Positions 21,644 through 33,600 of a stretch of DNA of 64,000 nucleotides are shown here, piece by piece. Positions within the stretch are counted from its first letter, which is position 1. The number at the start of each line of letters is the position of its first letter. Position numbers and translations under genes: made by a program. The DNA lies in contig NMRB01000774.1 of the NCBI GenBank assembly GCA_002633025.1, forward strand, positions 87,944-151,943, read 5' to 3'. Below the pieces are notes generated by a model that made no database searches, had not been told where the DNA came from, and saw nothing but the letters and a program-made list of their open reading frames with translations. This DNA comes from Notospermus geniculatus. Its lineage: Eukaryota; Nemertea; Pilidiophora; Heteronemertea; Lineidae.

Positions 21644-24600
21644 CTGTAAAAAAAGGAATGTAAATTTTGTAAATGATTCAACATACATGTACACTATTAT
21701 ATGTAGGGAGACCAAAACTTTTCAATAGGGGGAACACAGAAAAAATCTCACACTCGTTTCACAGCGATCCCCGTACACTGAAGGGAAACACTGCGCGCTG
21801 ACAGTTTTTTAACGGTGTAGCAGGAATAGAAGTCACCCTGGCACCAACGTCCGCTTTCATTGTTTCCCTTTCATTGGTTCCCTATGACTATAGAAACGGA
21901 TGACAGGAGATTAAAATTCCAATATAGAATCTTTTTGTCCAGGGCAGGAGCCTGTTGCATAAAGTGACTTTAAGCTAATGGTACATTAACTTCAATGCAT
22001 TTTCCATTTGGTTATTTTTTAAAGGTACCTTCAGCTTATGAAACAGGCCCCAGGAATTTCCTCTAGGGGACTTTCCTCCTTTCACAACGGTCGTTTCTGA
22101 GGGGTCCCAGTTCCCTCAGACCTTGCTTGGAAATTTCCCAACACTATCTACAAATCCAATTTACGCCGTACGACTGTTGATTGAGAATGCTTTAAGAACT
22201 ACCCACCGTCGAAATTCACTTGGCCATCGCCGTCAATATCGGCCTCTCGAATCATCTCGTTGACCTCCTCGTCGGTGAGCTTCTCCCCTAACGAGCTCAT
22301 CAGAGTCCTTAACTCACAGGCGCTTATAAATCTACAACGAAAAGTGAATGAGAATTCGAGGCGGAAGATCTCACAGGGATGTGTGTGTACACGCGAGCAT
22401 TTTGGTTCCCGAAGCTACCGCTAGAGAGTGCTGTCAAATGGTAGCTTCGGTAACGGCCGCCATTTTGGCCGGCAGAAAACTGACGGCGCTACGTCATTGC
22501 CGCGAAAACTGGATCACATGATCATCGACCGTTACTCAAAAATCCATACCCGTGGATGATCATGTGATCCAGTTTTCGCGGCAATGACGTAGCGCCGTCA
22601 GTTTTCTGCCGGCCAAAATGGCGGCCGTTACCGAAGCTACCATTTGACAGCACTCTCTAGCGGTAGCTTCGGGAACCAAAATGACACGCGAGATCTATCG
22701 GCCCAACAAGTTTAATTGCGAGCTGGAAGGCACACGGCTCCCGTGGATGCCGCAAGTGAAAGTAAAAAAAAAGTACCAAAAAATCATTGGGACAAAGCAC
22801 TAATTTTGAAGGAAATTAGTCGCGGCAATCAAAAATGGCACTAAGAAAAATTTCGTGCACCACGAAATTCACAACTTCAAAATTACAAATTTCGTATTTT
22901 AGCGGGTTACATCCCTAGATAAGCCTAGGTTTACAGTTGATCGTGTTGTAAATGCTATTCGAGGGCAGCATCCACGGAACCGTGTGCCTTCCGGCTCACT
23001 AATTACACTTGCGTGATGTACACCATTACAAGTGTAATAGTGAGCCGGAAGGCACACGGTTCCGTGGATGCCGCAAGTGAAAGTAAAAGGAATGGTCCGT
23101 GGACAATGTGCTTACCTGGGTGAATGTACCAGAAGAGCGAACGACAAGTGTCAAGTCAATGTGTTCCAGGGAAACATACCAGGTTAGAACTTTCTTTGTG
23201 GTATTGTTCAAATGTTATGAGACAAAGTACATTTTCAAGATGGACGACTGGCGGCCATATTTGAAGTGCAATAGAACATACAATTCTTGGTCTTGGAGTA
23301 TGAGTTTCAGGTCAATAGCCCCAGCGTTTACGAAACGTGCCACCAAAGGGTAAAATTATGAATTTTGACCTACCCGTTACGCTCGACCCTGATTGGCTAC
23401 TAACATGCACCAGTGACGCCTATTGGTCATCTTCTGGGAATCACGTGAACTGAAGCAGTTTAACTGCGATGGGTGTTTACGTACCCGTTGCCATCTTTAT
23501 CAAAAAGGTTGAAGGCCTCTCTGATTTCTTCATCTTTATCACTGTTCTGTTGTTTTTTCTTCATCATGTGAATGAATTCGTTGAACTCGATTGTACCATT
23601 CCCTGAAAATAGATGGCGTGACTCGTATCAACTTATCGCGCATGTCCGACAGCTTTCCTGATGTCACTTCCTTCCTGGCGGAGAGAGGCACAATACGGCA
23701 TAGACTGGTACCCGGCCCTAACGATTTTACATCGGACTTTTGCACATGTTAGAACCGGTCCTGTCTATGACGTTCGTGAATCTGATTGGCCGGTGCTGGC
23801 GCAGTGATAAGTAACGTTATAGGAACCATTATGTTGATACCGTTTTAACCCCTCCGTGATTGGCGGATCTCCTGGGCAAATGTAGGTCAACTTCTATCTG
23901 CATTCCGGTACGTCAGCCGCATTGAGAATTGAATAAATTTACATACATGTACATGTAATTTACATAAAAGAATTCCTCCAAAAATGGCGGCCAGTATTGG
24001 TCCCACCATAGTGGTTCGTGGCGTACATGTATGACATTTAGCCAGAACCACTGTTAAAAGTGTATACAATATTACTTACCGTCTTTATCCACTTCGTTAA
24101 TAATATCTCTAAGCTCTTCCTCAGTAGGATTCTGTCCCAGTGATCGCATCACCGTTCCCAGTTCACCTGTCGTGATCGTGCCGTCACCATCCTTGTCAAA
24201 CAGGCAGAAGGCCTCGCGGAATTCTGAAAACACATGACAAGGTCTGGGTGAAATACATGTAGGAGCAGTCAGCTGCGCTTATCGCCAAAAGATGGCAGCA
24301 AATGGATCAATACAATGTAAAATTCTCCTGATTGGTACTCAATCAACCACGAATGGATCCGCACGTGATGTCACTTCCTGTTTAGCCCTTATGCCGCCAT
24401 ATTGGATGGAAGATTTATTAGAAATTACTGAAGCGGGTTTTGTTTACATTTGGATGGTGTTTGTAAACAGAAAATTCAGCCAATCAGAATGCACGAAAAT
24501 TTTGTTTGTTGACATTCTGGAGAAGTTTGTTTACATTTTTCCCGAAAATTCGTCCCCTTTCAAATTCTATTTCTAAGTCAACTTTTTTCGCTTTTGATTC

Positions 24601-27600
24601 GCTTTAATGAGACCAAAAGCAAAATATTTATTGACTACTTCTAAAATCATTCCAACTTTCTGGTATATGTACTGGAGAATAAAACCACATTTTATCCCAA
24701 AATTTTGCATTTAATACTTCATGCATGAAAATTAGCAATTCACACATTTTCTAATACATTTGTAATGTAAAGTTTCCCTCCAGATCCATGGCTAATTATG
24801 CATGAATGAGCTAATTATGCAAGGATTATGACGTGGGTGCATAGCCTCTATTGCGTGCAACAGCGAAAATGCCAAGCGCCAAAGTATACTGACCAATGAA
24901 TGAAGAAATTTTACCATCATGGATTATGTGTCACTGCCGTTGAAATTTACATGTATTGAAAACCCATCCAGGTTACCGTCCATGTCAATTTCTCATTGAC
25001 AGGAATAGTACTATCCAGGATTGCTAGTTCAGTGCTGCCACCTTTTGACGATATAGTCCCTCATTTGCATATTTTAATGGCGGACAGGTACAGCCGCAAT
25101 GAGTAGGTCAAGTCATTGTTCGAGTTTTGAACCGACCTACACAGAAAGGCACCGCAAACAAAATGCCGGACAGTGCCCAGTTTTTGTTTGCAGAGCGGGC
25201 GCAGCTCGTATTGCTTTTCATTTCTCTCCTGCACCATTTCCATGCCGCGGAAACCACAATCGGTCGAAGAGCGTCCGAAAGAACCCTCCTCATTCAAGCA
25301 GCGCCCCACGGGAAATTAACGCTAGAATTTCTTCCAACATCGAATTGCTCTTTTCAGACATATAACATGAGATATATATCAGTTAACCCATTGTTCTGGA
25401 CTTCTCGATGTTTCACCAAGAAGTCGGATGGTCATTATTAGATAGGTTGCGCAGCTTTCCGACTCCGACTCCGGCTTCAACTGCCAGAATGAATTGCAAT
25501 CCGCTGTAGACATCCTTGATAAAAACGATTTGATAGACGTTTGCAAATCGTAAAATGCCATAACTTTGTGGCAGAATAATTTTGACTCGTAATCGGAAGT
25601 GCACGTAAATCGCAAATATTACAGTTGTGTTTCAAGTCGTAACGACTAGGATTACGACTTCAAACATTCATTATTTATCCGCGGTTCCGATTTATAAGGC
25701 CAAATTTTTCTGCCTTCAATTAAAGCGAATCGATATCGAAAAAATTTGATTTAGAAATAGAATTTGAAAGGGGACGAATTTTCGGGAAAAAATGTAAACA
25801 AACTTCTCCAGAATGTCAACAAAGAAATTTTCGTGCATTCTGATTGGCTGAATTTTGTGGTTACAAACACCAGCCAAATGTAAACAAAATCCGCTATCGA
25901 TTCGCTTTAATGGTGTTTGACGAATTGAAAACTTCTATCAAATCTTTTTTATCAAGGATGTCCATAGCGGACTGCAATTCATTCTCGTAGTTGAAGTCGG
26001 AGTCGGGCCGCTGCGCAACCTCTCTATTTTTCTCGCTGTAACAATTCTTCTGGAACCATGAGCGCGCGGACTGATTCGAACCGTTGGCGCACCACTACAC
26101 GGCTCTCAAGCGATTGTACAGACGAAACAAGTGTCCCTGTTTCGGTGAGACGTGGCCCAGGTGCTTTAGGATGCTGCATACTACAACGAACCTCCTTCGT
26201 CGATATCGATTTTCTCATTCGAGTAAATCATTGTAGAACATCATGTAGGCCATTATGACGTCAGAGAGAGAGGTGACGCTCTTGTCTTGATGTCTATGGC
26301 TGGCAGTTTGTCCAGTTATTTAAAAAACACGAGTTCTTGAATAAACACGACCAAACATGCGTTGGTCGTGTTTTTAGACGTTATCAGAAGTTGATTTTTT
26401 GCGGAAATAACCGCCCATAATTTTCAAGCGATCGCATGGTAATGGACGACAGGCGGTACAATCTCAGTATTAGGAAGGTTAGGAAATCAAACGATAAACG
26501 TAAACGTTAACGACAACGTTATTTTTTGTACCGAAAATGTATCCAACATAGAGCACAAAAAAACGACACACAAAATGATAGTAAACATAAGTCGTCTCCG
26601 AATTTTGCAAATTTTCGACCCCAACCAGGGTCTTCCTCAGGCACTTTCTGGTCGAGATCCCAGAAGTGTAATGAGCTGGATCCTAATTGTACATATAGAT
26701 CTGAAGTAAGGAAACCCAAATGCAATATACAGGGCCGTACTTAACTTTTGGTCCGGGGGGGGGGGGCAGAAGCCTCTCGGGGGGGCAGATTTTTTGGTTG
26801 GCTCAGGGGGGCAACTGCCCCCTCACCCCCCCCCCTTTAAATACGACCCTGATATAAAATCTGGTGAATGTGTAGTATGAACAATAACGTTGTCGTAAAG
26901 TTTACGTTCATCGTTTGATTTCTTAGCCTCCCTACTATATGTAGTCCCAATGGTGAGATCGGGAACCAATCCAGAAAAAGACCTCCAAATCCACAGACAC
27001 ACAGAACACCACGATCCTCGATCTATAGTTAGCCTTGGCTGCGCCGAATAGCCTGTATTCTATTGCAAGACGATACCAAATATAGCAAAATACCCTACAT
27101 ATCCATGGCCCAGTGGCTACCAGGAGTGCTAGACACAACTGGTTACTATGGCAACCATACTAAAGCACAGCTGCGCCGGGACAGTTGTAGCTCAAAATAC
27201 GCCATGTGCTAACAGTAGTTGCGAAGTTTTTGCGGCGTTCCATGCGGCATTAAACGCTAGCTTTTGCTGAGCCGACTAAAGTGTAAGGGAAAAAATTTCC
27301 TTAACAATGTATCAAAGATGATGAACTCGAAAATTGCATTTCCCAGCTCCGTCGCCGCTTCGTTTTCCCGAGGTAATGTTTTTTCTAATGTTATCTATCG
27401 GTGAGTGTTCCTCTACTATTGTCTGACGGAATTATGTAATGCTACCGCTTATCAACCTTGTCCCATGTAGAGTAACTCTCGTTCCTAGGGTATCCACGTA
27501 CATGTATAGTGCAATGTATTGTAATCATACATTCTCCAACACGGGGCGAAAGGCAAGACTACGGTATTGAAGAATGGTGCAATCACCGTCAGTGGCGCCC

Positions 27601-30600
27601 GCTATCAACAAACGTGGAAATATCGTGGCCATTTAAACATGCAGTCCACATTCGGAACACAAAACATGACAGATAACACGTACATACAGACCCGCTACAC
27701 TACACTGTAGGTCCCATCAACGTTGCTTATAAAGTATTAATAAGCGTTTCACATGATGTAGTGGGTCGACCAGTCACCATGGTATCGCCATTGTTTCAAT
27801 ATTCTATCATTATAATTATGCTACCATCCGGCTACATGATGTCAGCAAGCTTCGCTGTTGGGTCTTCTCACAACATGCCTCTACATCGGCTTCGGACTGG
27901 CGCATAGTCCGGGAGCCAAACGCCCCCAAATTTTAGTGAACCTGGTTTTGTCGGATAAACTTTTTTTCTCTCTTGTGTCTGGTAGTCTAGGGCTTGCTTA
28001 TCATGAATCAGGGGGTGCCAATTGGTATCCCTTGGGCAACTCTTGATAGGAAATGTCCAAGTTTCCACGGTTTGGGCGTTTCGGACATGAAGGGTTAATA
28101 TCTAAATCTGCCCAAAGGATATCATCTGGCACCCTCCTGATTCTTGATAAGCAACCCACCCCCCAGGCTACCAGAAAAAAGAGAAAAAAAAACTTTATCG
28201 GACAAAAGCAGGTTCACCACTCTGCCTGCAGTTTTTTTTCGGTATGTGCTGAAAACTATGCCTTCGTTCTTTGAATACGTGCATTTGGGGAGGAGCCTCC
28301 ACGAGGTAAGAGACCTCTACCAGCATTCTCCTAACAAAAAAATGCTGTAAAATTCAATGCAGAGGGGCTTCAAACTCTCTAATCACTGTATTCATGTCCT
28401 TACAGGAAAAAGTGTTCCATCGGAGTTGATTCGAACTCCTTGTAGTTGCGCAGTTTTCTTCATTTTGGTTCCCGAAGCCACCGCTAGGGTTTGAAGGCTT
28501 CGGTGTTGGCTGCCATTTTATTGCTGACGTCATTTTAGGATTCCATTTTCCCGTAAAATTTCATTCTTCCCGATCTAATAAAACGGCGATGATCTTGAAC
28601 TTACGGTAACAGACCTGCAACACATACGAACATTCTGATCAAGAAACTTCCTCGGTGTTGCCATTCCGCGTGATACGGTATGTTCATGACATTTAGCACC
28701 CACGTGGCTAGGGACATCCCCATTCTAAAAATAATCCGCGATATCAACATGATGATCAATATGACTGCGACAACTTTTATGCGGCGATGGCAGCCAATAA
28801 CGAAGCCTTCTAGCCCTAGCGGTGGCTTTGGGAACCAAAATGAGATTTCTTCAACATATGCGAAGCGTTCGCCCACACCATCACCAGAAAATTCTACATA
28901 ACCGAAGTGTTTAATTGCGTGGGCGACGGTAACCACGCCACTCTTGTTCTAAATTCTCTTTCCAATTATGTTCCTCTATTCAGGAGATGTCAATATCGTA
29001 CAGTGGTATGTATCTGGATGTGTGGAGACGAAACCTCATCTCGCCGCCCACGCGCAGTACTTCGAGGTACTTCCCATTCCGACGCTTCGAAAACATGCAC
29101 AATTTGGTAAAGCACGCCGCCGTCCCCGTAGACACGGTTCTATACCTGATAGGGCCGTTTAGACGACAGGCAAAAATCCACATGCGATCCGATCGAATCC
29201 GATTATGGTTTAAAACTCTTGCGTGTAAACGCTACCCAATGCGGTCCTCACTCCCCACTCAGCGGAGGGTTGAGAAGAACAGTTGCGTTCTAGGCGTTCG
29301 AGACTGCCGTTCTCGAGGACAACATCTACATGAACTAGGTCAGAGCACGAGTGTGCTCAAGAAAGAGTATTCGAATACGCCCAGGGCATCCAATGTATAG
29401 GACCTGGTTACGATGTGCTGCCCTCTATCGTTGTTATGATCCCCTGCATCACCCCCAACATCATCACGGCCCTATGTTCCATTCGAGTTCAGGGACTGAG
29501 ACGAATTATCATGGGACCCTGCATTCAAATCGGCAGTCATCAACCAATTACGTCCTACGTTCCAGCATATTGGTCAGCGAACAGCGACCAATCACGTCAG
29601 CCGTTGCATTCCAGCATGTTTGGTCGGAGGTCAGCAGCCAATGAACACCATCCTACGTTCCAGCAAACCAATCCGGCGAAAGACAAATCCACCAACCCCA
29701 GTAAACTGTCAATACAGCCACGCTCAAGTGGGTTGCTCCAAAACGCGGAATCGATGGCAATAAATGTTATGAAGTCCATTCCGGTGCAATTAAGGCTCTG
29801 CCGCTGAGGGGTTCGGATCGATTCGTTACGTTATTGCTGCCGCATGCTACGGAGAGTGTTACGTGCGTTGGGCTGCAGTTGTACGTGCTGCATGCCCGGG
29901 CTGCATGACGAAGTTCAACGAAAGCGTCAACGGTGTCAACACGGCCACTGCTGCAAGAATCAGGATAAAGTTGAGGTCCACTTGGAGTCCATGCATTGCT
30001 TCGCCTCTCTAGCGTTTCCTCGGTGGAGTCGGCAGTGTTTCTGATGTTCATGAGAAATTTCCACGCAGCCATATCAAACTGTACACAACCTGCCGAATTT
30101 CTACGCGACATCGACACTGTTATCGAACGCCCTGTTATCGATGCCCTGGGTGAATTAGTGTGGAATTCTGACCGTACAAAAAACTTCTCGGTGTCGAATA
30201 AGTGTCGAATTAAGGCCCGTTTCCACATGGGCGTGCTACGCTGCGTGATGCGTTAAATCTTTTGTTATTTTCCGCCGCTCTGCTTCCAAACAATGGGCGT
30301 AGCGTCAAAACGCAGCGTAAAACGCGCATGTGGAAACGGGCCTTTAAGCCGGTGACAGACTGGCGCGTACGCGGCGCGTCCTGCAGGCGTTCCGCCAATC
30401 AGATTCTTCGGTAGGTTTTTCGGTCCGTGTTATCGCCTCCCTGATTGGTTGATTGCCTTCCCGACGCGTTGTTTACGCGCCAGTCTGTCACCGCCTTTAG
30501 TGCCGACCCTTGAACGGGGGTCCAGACATGTCAATGACCGGTGCATTATTCATCTGTATGCGCCTACACGTGTAGCTTTTACCGAACGAATATCTGTGAA

Positions 30601-33600
30601 AACGCCTGTGATCATCACAAGAACGAGATATCGCTACAGTGAGTTCCAGCCTTAATTGAGGGAATGCGACCGAAATTGCCCCTAACCCTGTTCGCTTCCA
30701 CAGTCAACAGCGGATTGAGCCAAACGAGCGAATGGTATTTGCATAACTGATTGCGGCTGATTTGATTTGTCAACCGATCGTCGGATGTGGACCGGCGCCC
30801 CATGTAATGATACTTAGGGTAAATTTTAAAGGAACGCTTGCGGCCTTTCCTATTTGGCGGTATTAAAGGGACCCTAGGCAGCTAGGTCACTTCACCACAG
30901 GTGGCGCTAGCAACTGATGACCTACGAATTTCGGCTCAAATGTTGATGTTAGTCTTTTTTCCTTACATACAATGCAATGCAGTACATGTACAGTACAGTA
31001 CAGTTGTACATGTCAGAGTTAGATTCCAAGATACAGAATAGCACAAAATTGACACACAAAATGATAATAAGCAAAAAGTCAATCTCCAGAATTCACGAAT
31101 TTTCGACCCCAACTGGGGTCTTTTTCAAGTGGAACTTTACAATCTGAAACTCTGGAAAAGACTCGGGGTCGAAAATTCGTGAATTCTGGAGATTGACTTT
31201 TTGCTTATTATCAGAGTTAGATTCCGATGCCAACCGATCGGTGCATATCAAAATGCCAATGAGGAAGCTGCCGGTAGGGTCCCTTTAAAGCGGAGGTTCT
31301 GTCGAAATTTTGTGCCTTCTGGTATTCTGAGATCCTGTAATTTTGACCTCGAGGCCTATCTACATGTACATGTAACCTCCCTATTCAACTTACCGAGCTC
31401 CTCCTCTTCTGTTAAAGCCTCATGATTCTTTTCCTGTAAAAAGAAAAAAAGTAAATAAATGAAATATTTTTTTAAAGGAGCTCGACGTCCAAGTTGTAAA
31501 CAAACTGGTTTGTTTACAAACAGTGGCCAGCAAACTAGTTTTATTCCTTCGTGAAGGTGGCAGCACCAGTGATCGTTAGACTGGTGCCCGGTCCAATGCA
31601 ACTCACTCACGATATTCACGTCAGTACATACCACCGATAATAGGTGGCAGCACCGCAGGCGTCGCGTGGATAGAGAACCAGTGAGTGAGTGTTTACAATT
31701 TGGACGTCCAGCTCCTTTAAAAAAGACACTTGGTGATGCATTTATGACACTTTCTCAGTCTCCGCTCAGATGAGTGGTACCGAAACTGGATGACTGGCGA
31801 ACCCTCTTGGTTCTTGCAGGCGGGAATACACTGCCGACGGAAGCCACTATTGTTGCTTTCAAGCTAGGAGCACATAGACGAATAATGTTGAGCTGTGTAC
31901 ATGTCTTTGACACAGCGTTATTAGGGTTGTAGCCGAGTTGGCGGCAACCCGAATATCGCTGCACCGCTGTGAGCGCCAGATCACTCGGCCATTTGTTCCC
32001 GGGATCATCAATGTATGTGCGTGCGCCTGCACATCATTACATAATCATAGCAAAAGGCAATAGACAAATCGCCGTTTTTTTCATGTAAGCAAAAAATTTT
32101 GGTATTTGATATTTTTGATGTAAGTCATGTGACCTAAAGACGCTATGTGATTGGCGGCATCGCTAAGAACAATAATCTCTTCCTGGCTGTGTCAAATACG
32201 GCCGAGCATTACACGTCTGTGCGCGCCAAGCTTTGGGACATCGTTTGACCTTCGTCGTTGGAGCAGATCAGCTCATGATGCCATTCTCACAGATGAAATC
32301 GACATTCTCCGCGTGCAGTTAATATGTTAATTAAAGTTTAATGGCGCGTTGCAATTGCCCTGCACCGGTTTCTATCCTTTCAACTGCAGCTCCCGCTTGG
32401 CCAGATATATAGAGGTTTAATAGCATTAATCCCCATGTCTATAAATCGTTGATAATTCAAATGCTCAGATTACTGTCGATTTTACGACTGTCGTTATTTA
32501 TTTTCTACCCAGTTATGAGTTTAATGGACACGAGCAGTGGATCCTGGGAATTCTGACACCATGGCAACCGGTGGAGCATTGTTTCGCTCGATTGGTACGA
32601 CACTGCCAAAATCTTTGCGACGATGCTTGAAGTAGATCAGACGATACCATTATGATAATTTATTCATAATGACATACCAGTGACGTTGGAATCACGTGAC
32701 CGGTGGACCCTTCCTTATTTGATTACACTCTCCCGAAAAAAACAAGTTTTTTTGCCCCTTAGCCCTGAGGAGGGTGTCTTCACGCATGATGTCCAGATCC
32801 TGTAGACTTTTCGTTTCGATGTTAACTGAAGAACCACTGGAAGTATTGATCAACTTAAATTGCTGTTCACAACCGATTGATCCGTCCCTCCACCAAGATG
32901 GATGCCAATGGCAGCCATTGTGAATTCTGGACGAAAACTGATACACACACGTGTACAGTCATATAATTTTTCAGGGACCTTCCTCTATGACTATCCACAC
33001 TTAGAATCTACATGTAGCTCATTCACTTCTAGGATTTTGACTTGAAAGTGCCTGAAGAAGACGCCGGTTGGGGTCGAAAATTTGCAAATATCGGAGACGA
33101 CTTTGATTGATTTATATTGTGTCACACTGAGTGTCGTTTTTTGTGCTTTATTTTGTATGTAGATACATGGAGATTGCGGAAATATTTTTGGACATGCAGC
33201 AAGGTGCACCCCTAAAAGTTTTTTAAAGCCACACTGTATTGAATTCAGAAATTGCTTACGTCCTCCGACGTTAGTGTAGTGTAAAATGTACTATACTCTA
33301 TCTGAATGCATTAGGGCTCTGCCTGCAGTTTTTTCATTGTGTGCTGAAAACTAGGTCTTGATTCTTTGAAGTACGTATCAGGCAAGCATTTTGGGGACCA
33401 TCACGAGGCTATGAGACCGCTACCTGCACAGTCCTAACAATTTGAAAATGTCGTAAAATTCAATACTGTGAGGCTTTAAATATGGAACTTATAAACTCCT
33501 TCAAGACGTTTTGGAAGCCTGTGATGATTGAGGACGACGCAATTTTGTTTCCCCAATACAAATAGAAACTGCAACGTATGGTGTTGCGCTACTTTTTACT

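Larger units (their letters stand above)
26473..26932. mobile_element. MITE family A, copy 3, split by two insertions
   Basis: The left half (GGAAGGTTAGGAAATCAAAC to ACCGAAAATGTA) and right half (ATAAAATCTGGTGAATG to TTTCTTAGCCTCCC) are colinear with intact copies at 12007 and 46045. TA flanks both ends (26471-26472, 26933-26934). Two other elements occupy the middle. Confidence 0.9.

Noticed and set aside
26040-26135. Possible tRNA-derived SINE on the minus strand (GTGTAGTGGTGCGCC, GGTTCGAATCAGTCC)
   Set aside because: The A- and B-like boxes are too close together and no SINE body or tail is visible.
29767-30228. 153-codon open frame on the minus strand
   Set aside because: No recognisable domain; the opposite strand is equally open, so it reads as chance in GC-richer DNA.
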